Source: Leishmania martiniquensis
Lineage: Eukaryota; Euglenozoa; Kinetoplastea; Trypanosomatida; Trypanosomatidae
Length of the DNA stretch: 64,000 nt
NCBI RefSeq assembly: GCF_017916325.1
Contig: NC_090145.1
Coordinates: forward strand, 421,001-485,000
Direction: 5' to 3'
Part shown: in pieces, positions 48,901-55,800 of the stretch
How the letters are laid out: the number at the start of each line of letters is the position of its first letter
How positions within the stretch are numbered: the stretch's first letter is position 1
The notes under the pieces: model-generated
The model's database searches: none
What the model saw: the letters and a program-made list of their open reading frames with translations, nothing else
What the model was told of the DNA's origin: nothing
Position numbers and translations under genes: made by a program

Positions 48901-49036
48901 CGCCGCGAGTTCGCAGCAGGGCGACACGGGGCAGACACCGCACCGCCTTTGCTGGGCGGAAGCAGTCGCTGCTGGTACACAGACGCACACCCGCGGCAAC
49001 AACGGGGAGGGCTGTTGCGATTCGTCGGCGAATCAT
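42959..49036 (-). CDS. Putative mitochondrial P-loop protein with basic tail (2025 residues)
   Basis: The family is unrecognised. The N-terminus (RRRIATALPVVAAGVRLCTS) resembles a mitochondrial presequence. Near 213-250 it has LLIDPQAEG and MSAFVAMQPKRQLLALGGN, matching the 1299-residue neighbour. A central region contains a Walker A motif (EAGPLSGKTALLERLADR, about 717-735) and a plausible Walker B (ASILVDDVDRAL, about 848), with aromatic segments between (SVYWWGHPKNWSWERY), so it may be a P-loop NTPase. The domain at about 1240-1555 (SFGFPLLASETR, AVSAYKMFFSN, FPFRPMVGLNGGCDVVFVCGSTLGLY, AEALLGVLHVLERQVLP) is shared with the neighbour. The tail (about 1900-2025) is Lys/Arg/Ser-rich, histone H1-like, suggesting nucleic-acid binding. 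Kinetoplast DNA or mitochondrial RNA association is inference. Confidence 0.83.
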   Translation of the reverse strand: MIRRRIATALPVVAAGVRLCTSSDCFRPAKAVRCLPRVALLRTRGALFSTATLRYVYKPPGSSESSRLPWYQPLSSGLSNNAATVAASAVHSSCATAMPSAAQNAASPLHAQKISAILQAADAAPTAAALFETVEPSAAAASAPPASSPRSLAVAKQATLTAVAAAATSAALRRQDGALHPTPTRRMAAVSGPTLDARVEDIVKVEETLASELTLPKVVQLLIDPQAEGVERITMSAFVAMQPKRQLLALGGNKEWQQWMEQSTYYQQAARLAAESPAQDLAALQQAGIQSLQQWLEHPQLVKVSARTRSALDTAVAQSVEAYMSEVAHVVNAGNEVEDVLSHWVSDVVGKFVLDSLQISIDRASQAMWAKRKEWMPAGVVHNGGGGPPSMGSASSASVLGSGVTGRTHPQSIESRMLGEMLSGSGCGSAAPASTANASQQWLLRPGEACTLDHYLRFVQKVISSVRQDYVANHAAMGATPGGWGDNQAEREITERSYGVIAAAFVQLLEHAVAHQLPPELQSLQQNGYLALDRVPGLLKRAGSLLELRSVPVRYFVFHSSVEEAAATAETASHGRSPRADASLSGASLSGLAVQAPPHYASGTFLTGSNRLDVTLGEWSGQPDPPSSTARESGGVVDDATEQEYLSVLHRLRRRVDTLTLTSLYEVIAQPERFGGNGFSAAEAIGLRQLFGPVKLLEDRLTALLHYPPAAADKPIHFIEAGPLSGKTALLERLADRTARPGDKVVLVRYGGSATPYLPDLDDHPVAFAARFWFRVALASCPYLIRTEELYSRAPRSVYWWGHPKNWSWERYQSLLQSARNAGTGYRQHQQQQQRGASSAATAAPAQLASILVDDVDRALSAMQVKWGSAAALSWATTKSAPGGSGCIRGGALGPLSHSSRAASADEGADDDAGEGDTGDAEDEDAPAQAAAVTAAAAHSPSLEQQRQQVMSLWLSTGKSVEEHLYSCFTQISAAVGQVNFVFAGTAATPLLLTYCPAPCRRYYLPLSGGVGLQSRLRVLPLLATLHALHLTHGLDMPGLLYEVLKNAPALAGKALELFWSHRVSLMDLRTGLPRLMMGNGSAHPQLLHSYVPRELFAELPVYITLLQDPRRSRRRLVELLQRQLSSPTGYLSTELDTTLQDVKDGLVLPHNHTSSQVHPFALFTIFSRQDAIDERVFNSDGQLLEGSELQRGSNAEGEDIGGEEGGGSSSNAKPKAADTSATAAAARLRSSTGVGSNERKVVRAWAEVWAEYRSVVSELSTTPARKRDAMRILLHGALLLRSAAVAGAQLELNLKVPSFGFPLLASETRVRGSSAHHARGTATAGGESLIRSATPDTVRRAVSAYKMFFSNAAPSHFPFRPMVGLNGGCDVVFVCGSTLGLYNIVTTTAQLRHMVARFAEALLGVLHVLERQVLPADKVRAVQYVTVVLLDEARPGVDASLSGNGSSGGHASVYARRRGDAMAGGVSVDVFNPVTVSTVPYYLDHDAVFEDHVMDRLRELQRALGITKDFRTLSELMSEIELAHRVRVLHDVLSTPEEVESLFSPTLLQLVPDSTVLPAYTSAVVSAADLMAQAMRRGRGGRRASDAAADEDDDDADYVNMGEEDVVPGAELDDLASDARLVRDTTAMAHANAGKSAAGGMDPSDSLSVADGDLVHESAALLEAMMNDEAGSMTEWSAQIQQQREETARDLQRDLVMEDRINYNAPPPSIGVSGAGAAAARAAPSKVSRVPARSAAEEAEADALAWLHDVITPESLIAGLHGSNPGAQPSAPPLPSTATAALGVEAHPQGAASVLASTSLTTAGGGLASSAPFTGSIANLAGPWTPNRIPSPVLASAGADTVSAASPRTTANGDGSSIGGGRGAAAARTPTAITPEDKRGEGEMVAGAVAKSHDKNNASKDGDGEDEEDEEELDVEKPRGARGNRRKGGSRASSKTSPVTPRRPRRESHRFSGKQAPASSASRRSTGRSGSGDRATAKPAPLATSQAKRRKSFTLADTPASAKKNRAASASSSNKKKSVSGRRR

Positions 49037-50438
49037 CCTCTAGGTAATGGCGTGTATGTGTGTGTGTTTGTGTGACGTATTTGTTAGTAGGAGAGCAGAA
49101 CCAGGGTGGACTCATGCACAGGCACGCGAAAGGAGGACGGGGCGAGCCTGCGATGCACACGCACCACCGCCTCCCCCTGTCGCGACGGAAGCTGCTGAAG
49201 CGATCGAGAAAACAGACCACGTACAACCCGACGTGAGGAATGACCAGGCTGGTTGATGTCGTCGTTCCTGTCAGTGTTGTGGTGACGGCGGCTGGTACTG
49301 TGTGTGTACTGTGTGCCTCCCTCTCGCCCCCCCACCCCCTCTATCGATTGTGCGTGTGTGTGTATGTGTGCGTGTCTCTCTATGGATGCTACTTTGCAAC
49401 GCACCTCTCGTCGGCGTCTTTGCTTGCCGGCCACGACTCTTTTGTGCGATCCGCTGCAGCACGTTGTCTGCGTCTATGAATGTAAGCGTACAGGTGAGAG
49501 TGTGCAAGGGGGGGGCGGGGGAAGGGGGCACGAGTGGAAAGGAGGTGAGACAGCCTCCCGCCTGTGCACCATACGTGCTCACGTGCGTGGGTGAGTGTGC
49601 GTGTGTGCTGCACCGAATGCAACGTTGAACTTGGCGCGAGAAGAGGAGGAGGCAGAGGGGGAGCGGAATGACGGCGGCACACATTCACGACACCGGCGCA
49701 GTCATACACGTCTTTTCATCGCAGCAGCGACTCAGTGGAGGCGCATTGCTCTCTCTCGCGTGCGTGCGTGCGTGCGCCCGCTCGTTGGTGCTGCTGCACG
49801 AGGAAAGTGTGAGCGGATGAGAGCCGTAGCGAGTCCACTCTCTGCGGGCCGTGCATCAGCGATGGTAAAGGGGTGGGGTGGGGGGCCCGTGAGGAGGTCA
49901 AGATCGACGCCCCACGCGTAAAGAGGATGCGAGGTCGAGAAGAAAGAAAAGAGAGGGAGGGAGTGGCGATGGCGAGAGAGGGAAGGGTGGATGGGATCGC
50001 GGCGTAAGCACAAGGCTCACAGCGTGACCTCGCGCCTCAGCGTTTCGCTTATCCATGCGGAAACAAAAAGAGGGAGAAGAGCGGTGGTGGCGATAATGTT
50101 AGGGCGGCTGCACCTCACCAACACACCAACCAAAGTACAGCTGCTGCTGTTACGCATGCTGCCTCCCTCCCTCCATCTCCCTCTTTACGCGCGTCTTTGC
50201 GTCGCTGCCATAGATGTATATACGTACGAAGAAGAGCCCATGGCGACTACTTCCACAACCTCGTCCACAGTTCACAAGCACCAACGGACAAGAGAGAGCG
50301 CATCTACCCTCCCCCCACGTCTGATTCAACATACGTGAAGTCCCCAACTCCGTGGCGCCACTGTCAGCTCCGCCACGTGACGAGGAAGGGGGGTCAGCAG
50401 GCGCGTGACAGGGTGGTGGTGGTGGGGAGGAGGGCACA
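49037..50438. other. Spacer between the TPR gene and the 2025-residue gene
   Basis: About 1.4 kb. No gene supported. CA/TG runs and CT-rich (minus) tracts are present, with a C-rich sense block at 49870-49885 and a CGTGGCG/CGCCACG stem (50351-50377, 13-base loop) 62 nt past the stop of the TPR gene. Confidence 0.6.
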
Positions 50439-51995
50439 CTATGTGACAAACTTGCGCGGCGCCCCGTCCATTCCAGGCGCGATGACCTCAGCCTCTTCCC
50501 ATATTTGCGCGGCGCGCTCCTCGTCGGCGCGGGCCTCATCGATGCGGCCCAGCGCCTCTCTCGCCTCAGCGCGCAGCTGGTACAGCGTGGCGGAGCGGTT
50601 CGATTTGACGAAGGCCAGCGCACGCGTTAGGTCGTCCTCGGCACGTTGAAACGACTTCAGTCGGCAGTAGATCATGCCGCGGGCCACAAGCACCGCGCCC
50701 AGGGCCTTGCGATGGCGCTCCTTCTTCAGGTCGGCCCCCTCCGTGATGAAGCTCATGCAGGCCGTCAGGGACTTGAGGGCCCCTGCTGGGTCGTCTTCGT
50801 ACACCTGTATCTTCGACCGCGTGTACATGGCCATCGTCAACGCCATCAGCTTGTCGAACTTTGCGGACATATCCATGCCGAACTTCTTCTGGATGTGCGC
50901 CCGCACCTTTGGATGCTCCAGCCACTTCTCGAAGAGGTCGATGTCGCGCATGTAGCGGTTCACAAACTCATGCGCGCGCTTCGTTTCGCGGTTCTCCTCG
51001 AGCACCATATGTGCGCCGTGCAGCAGACCCCAGTGCACAAAACCGTTGAATTCTTGCCGCTGCTGCATGTTTTCCTGCCCGTCGCGCTGAGGCGCGAGGA
51101 GGTGGTCCACCTGGTCCTCCACCGTCATGGGGTTGCCGAACGCCTCCAGCCGCTTTCTGTCCTCCTCCAAGGCCCTTTGGATGTCAAACATCACCTTGCT
51201 GTCAGTGAATCCGTCGTCGTCGATCTCGTCGACGGCCGGGTCGAAGCTCGGTGGCGGCACAAAGCGCCGTGTCTCCTCGAACGTCTCATCTGCCATGTGA
51301 AATTCAGAGTTGATGAAGAAGCTGTCACCCTCGTAGCTCAGCTCCAATGGCTTCTCCGGGCTGAACACCTCCTTCAGCTCCGGCACAAACATGCCGTCCA
51401 GTTTCTTCTTGTTCTTGTCGAAGGGGGAGCTGAACATGCGGCCAGACCAGTTTTGGTTCTCCGGCGGCCACCACTTGTCACTCTCGCTGAGGCTCTCCTG
51501 CCGCTCCAGCGGTTCCTGCCCAGCGCGCTCCGTGTCCGTGGCCCGCTTCACCGTGCGACGGCGCAGCTCAGAGCTCTCCGCGTCGTCTTGCCGCTTCTTG
51601 CTGTACTCCACGCCTCCTGGCGAGGCCCCGGGCGTGGTCATCGCGGCACGCAAAGGTGGCGTGTGACTCGCCAGGGAGGAGGTGTGCGGGGAGATGCCAG
51701 GCGTGTAGCCGCTCGTGACGTGTCGACGGGCAGCTAAGGGGTTGTGAAGCGGCGGTGCACAACCGCGACTGCCATCACTGTCATTCGCGCCGCCGCCACT
51801 GCCGCCAACAGCATCCGATGCAGCCACGGCTGCTGCTGACGCGAGCGCACTTTGGTGTGTCGATCCTGTCCAAGATGATGAGCCCTTCGTTGCATCTCGA
51901 AGGCCCGCTGTGGTGTGCACGCGGCGTCGGTGACACGTGAGTTTCCCTATCGGCGCCGCTGCAGCCGTGCACACGCGATGCTGTGCAAAAAACAT
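50439..51995 (-). CDS. Putative mitochondrial TPR-domain protein (518 residues)
   Basis: The name of the family is not recognised. The first ~40 residues (MFFAQHRVCTAAAAPIGKLT followed by CHRRRVHTTAG) look like a mitochondrial targeting sequence. A Ser/Gly/Ala-rich segment follows to about 150. From about 175 the protein is well ordered: WWPPENQNWSGRMFSSPF, FVPELKEVF, then helices. The C-terminus (about 398-490) has TPR-like helix pairs (AVLVARGMIYCRLKSFQRAE, then YQLRAEAREALGRIDEARAD). TPR proteins of this type act as scaffolds in mitochondrial ribosome or RNA-processing complexes in trypanosomatids; which one cannot be said. Alternative start: an in-frame ATG 36 codons upstream (52103). The chosen ATG gives the more typical presequence. 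Confidence 0.82.
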   Translation of the reverse strand: MFFAQHRVCTAAAAPIGKLTCHRRRVHTTAGLRDATKGSSSWTGSTHQSALASAAAVAASDAVGGSGGGANDSDGSRGCAPPLHNPLAARRHVTSGYTPGISPHTSSLASHTPPLRAAMTTPGASPGGVEYSKKRQDDAESSELRRRTVKRATDTERAGQEPLERQESLSESDKWWPPENQNWSGRMFSSPFDKNKKKLDGMFVPELKEVFSPEKPLELSYEGDSFFINSEFHMADETFEETRRFVPPPSFDPAVDEIDDDGFTDSKVMFDIQRALEEDRKRLEAFGNPMTVEDQVDHLLAPQRDGQENMQQRQEFNGFVHWGLLHGAHMVLEENRETKRAHEFVNRYMRDIDLFEKWLEHPKVRAHIQKKFGMDMSAKFDKLMALTMAMYTRSKIQVYEDDPAGALKSLTACMSFITEGADLKKERHRKALGAVLVARGMIYCRLKSFQRAEDDLTRALAFVKSNRSATLYQLRAEAREALGRIDEARADEERAAQIWEEAEVIAPGMDGAPRKFVT

Positions 51996-52840
51996 TTGAT
52001 GGATGATGGGAGAAGAGGGTGGTGACGCCGTGCGCGGATATGCCTTGGAAAGATGCGCACCTGACGTGCACCGTTTCGTCCAATGACAACAGCGAGGCCA
52101 CATTGCAGTGGGAAGAAGAGGACATACAGAGAAGAGAGTGGTGGAGATACACACGCCAACACACACACACACACAAAGAGCGGGCGGGAATGAGATGAGG
52201 AGCTGCAACACGGCTCCGACGAACGCACCGTACATCTGTGACCGCCCATGTGCACACTGTATGGGCGTCGTAGTGTACCAGCAGTAGCAGGAGGGCGCGG
52301 GGTGGTGGTGGGGAGGAAGGCTGTCGTACCTCGCTCCTGCCCCTCAGGGGCGACGCAGAACTGCGTCACACGAACTCGTGCACAGGGTAATCAGGCTGGG
52401 GGGAGGGGGAAGGGCAGGCTGGTGCCGCCGTGACCGCCGCTGCATCACTACGATCTCCTCGGCTCACCTCCGCGCATACCCATCCTCTCTCTCCCGCCGC
52501 GCTGCGAGTGATGCCAGCGTTCGCCTTCGCACCGCTCGAAGAGAGGTGACATGAAGAGGGGGAGGGGGAGGGCAGCGCGCGCCCCCCTCCCCCTCGCATA
52601 CACCCACCGACCCACAAAGAAGCAGCGACGCCTTTTTGAATGCATGACAGACATACACACACACAGACACGCGCAGGGGCGCAAGCATCCACGTGAGCAT
52701 CACTGAAGCCTTCATGCAGGAGTGCGGGGGTGGGGTGGGGGAGAAGAGAATGGAGGAAGGGGCGTGGGTGTGGGCTGGTGCGTGCCCAGGGGGCGGCCAT
52801 CAGGTCAATGGAGTTGCCTTGAACCGCGAGGGCAAAGGCT
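51996..52840. other. Spacer between the kinase gene and the TPR gene
   Basis: About 0.85 kb. It holds the kinase 3' UTR with a perfect 13-bp stem-loop (52556-52595) and a C-rich sense block (52723-52741) 100 nt past the stop, plus a CA run at about 52155-52175. No gene supported. Confidence 0.65.
52556..52595 (-). repeat. 13-bp perfect stem-loop in the kinase 3' UTR
   Basis: GAGGGGGAGGGGG at 52556-52568 pairs exactly with CCCCCTCCCCCTC at 52583-52595 over a 14-base loop, 246 nt past the kinase stop. The arms are low-complexity G/C runs, so chance is less unlikely here than for the other stems. Confidence 0.75.
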
Positions 52841-55800
52841 TCAGGAACTCAGGTCTGCGGTTTGGGTGATGTGGAACGTTCGCACAATGTATCGGCGACA
52901 CTCTTCGGCTGTCATGCGCTCTGCCCAGGGCTGCCGCAGCAGAGCCAGTGTGAGGTACTGCAGAGGAGGCAGGGACGGACCGCTGGCCGCGGCCAGCGGC
53001 TCGCCTGCTGGCAAGACAAGAGGTCGACTTGCCGCCTCCACAAAGCACTCGCGCGAGTGTTCCTCCTGGCCGCTGCGGCCGCAGCGCGGGTTTAGACACT
53101 TAGGGTACAGCCGCTTGCCGTAGAGCAGCTCGTACAGCGTGGCACCGAGGCTGAAGGCGTCGGTGGGGCGTCCGCACACGGCGTCGCGCAGCGCGCGCAG
53201 GTCCATGTACTCGAAGGTGCCATAGGCAGCCTGCACCTCATCCATCGGCTTTGGGCCGACGAGGCGGCAGTTGCCAAAGTCCGACAGATAAAACTTGACA
53301 GCATCCGCCGTGGCGCTCGGCGCGCCGAGCGCCTGATGCGGCTGCAGCCGCTGCTGCGAAGGCCCGTGCTCGTAGGCGAAGAGAATGTTGCTGGGCTTGA
53401 GGTCGAGGTGGAGAAGGCCCAGCTCGTGCATCGCTGCGAGCGCCGAGCTCACGCAGTACACCATGCCCTTCGCGATGCCGTCGCTGCGGGAGATGCCTTC
53501 CACGTCGCCGTCGCACAGCTCCGTCACGAGAAACACCGTTGCGTCGCTCTGGGCCAAGTCGTCATAGGTGATGGAGAGGAAGCGCGGGAGACGAACCGCC
53601 TGCAGCCGTGCTCGCGTGGCCCGTTCCTCTGGCCCCTCCGCAACGGAAAGCAACTCCATCTGCACTGCGATTTGCTGCTCCAACGTCAGCGGCGCGTCCG
53701 CGGCATCCTCCTCTGCCAACGTGTCCGAGGCGCGGCGTTGCGCGCCACGTGTGAGCAGCTTCACCTCCTTCTCGAGTGCTGCGTCTTCGGCTCTCTTGCG
53801 TAGCTGCCGGCGCCACTCCAGCGCCTCCTGGGCCATCGGCGGCAGCGCCTCCTGCCCTTGCACCAAAAAGGCGCTGTGCAGGGGCAGAATATACGGCACC
53901 TGCATCTCGTTCAGGAAGCGCAGCGTCGCGATCTCTCGGATTGTGGCGAAGGAATCTTCAATGCACGACTTGCTGCGCAGGACAATCGGGCAAGACTTCA
54001 CCGCCACCAAGTCGCCGTCCACAGTGGTGCAGCGCCACACCAGCCCGAAGCTCCCCTCCCCAACAAACTCGGCCGAGGTGAAGGCAGCCCAAAAACTGCC
54101 GGCGTCGAGGAAGTGCATCGGCGACATCACCGTCTTCGCTGCCTCCATGAAGCCCTTTTTGGTGAACTTCGTCGGGAAGAAGTCGCGCAAGAGCGTGTCG
54201 GCTGGCCGTCCCCAGTCCGGGAGCACCGGGGTCAATACTGCTGCCCCAGCCTTGGTGTCCTTCGCACGACCGCGCTTGCGCCCTGCGTGGCCGGCCGCTG
54301 CGACGGAGTCGTTGGAGACGTTCTTCGTGCCGCTAGCCGGGAAAATATTTGCGGCACGCTGTGGTGAATGGTGACATTCTGCGCTGACACCCTCCTTCGG
54401 CAGCGAGGCAGCGGCAACGTGCCGTGCGGTGTGCCCCTCTTCCTCGTTTTCCTGCGTCAGCTGCTGGTGCTGCTGCTGCTGCTGATATGCATGAATGCTC
54501 CGGTAGAGGGGGCTGGACGGGCGCAGCTCTGGATCCAGCCGGTTTGGGAATATGAAGTCCTTCACGTGCGGCCTTTGCGGGCTTCTGGGCAGCTCGGCGT
54601 CATCTGCCGCCTCGCCGGCGGCGACTTGGCTCCTGCCAACCACACGGGTGCCGCGCTCAGCTTTTGGCAGCTTCGGCGGTAAGCCATAGCTCCCCACCCC
54701 ATCACCGGACCTCCTCACGCAAGTTTCGCTTTCCCACTCCGTGTCGTCGTCGTCGTCGTCATCGATTATCAACGGCAGCGAGAGCGGAGAGCCAGCACCT
54801 GCAATCGCGCCCGTCGACACTGCTCGCGCAGAGTACGCCGCCAAGTCGTGCGCTGGCGCGCCTCGTGCGCGCTGGCGCGGTGGTGCGTCATCGACATCTT
54901 CGCCGCTTTCCTCTGTGTCGTCGTCCAGGTTAATGTAGCAGTGGGGCGCTGACTGACCGGACGGCCGTTGGTCGGTGGCGTTGCCAGAGCCCAGCGAGAG
55001 TGCGAGGTCGGCACACGGATCTGATGGACGCCGACGAGGGCGGAAGGTGGGGGACAAAATTTCAGCGATGGGGTGGCTCTTCTCCGCTAGTGACCGGCGG
55101 CGAGCCTGCTCTGGCGATGAGACGGGGAAGCTTAAATGGTCGACCCACGAGCCGCCGCCGCCGCCGCTGTCTGCCTTGCTTGAACTCGAGCGTCGGCTTC
55201 TCAGCTTTCCATGCGTCTCTGCCTCTTCTACCCCCGCTGCCATCCCTTCCTCAGCTGGCAACCTCGATGGCGAGGGCGACGCGCCGGCAGCCGCTGTATG
55301 CCCAGGCAGCGCAAACACGGCGTCCATGTGCTCTCCGTCCGCCTCCGCGCCGATTTCCCTTTTCACGGAGACGAGGGGGGCGCCCGCGCCGTTGTGGGGT
55401 GGGGTCGAGGTCTCGCCCTTCTCCGTACCGCCCTCGCCTTGGCTGCCATCACCGTCGTCATCGTCGTCGTCGTCCAAGCAGATCCACATGGTGCCTGGGG
55501 AGGCTCTGGGCCGCGTTGCCGCTGCTTTCGTCACGAGTTGCGTCGACGGCCGCCCGGCAGCCGGTGCAGCACTCGGCCCACTCGGCACAACGTGCAGTGG
55601 GGCTTGCGAGCCGCCCACCGCGTTCGCCGAGGCCTGCGTGAGAGTCTGCGTTGCAGCTGCAGTGGAGCTGAGGTCGGAAGACGCAGATGGGGCACCGAGC
55701 TGCGCCCGCGGCAGTGATGGGGTTGGAGGCAAGGCGGCATCAGCTTTCACGGCGCCACCGCGGTCTTCACCGCGCAGGGACGCAGGGGAGACGCTCAGCG

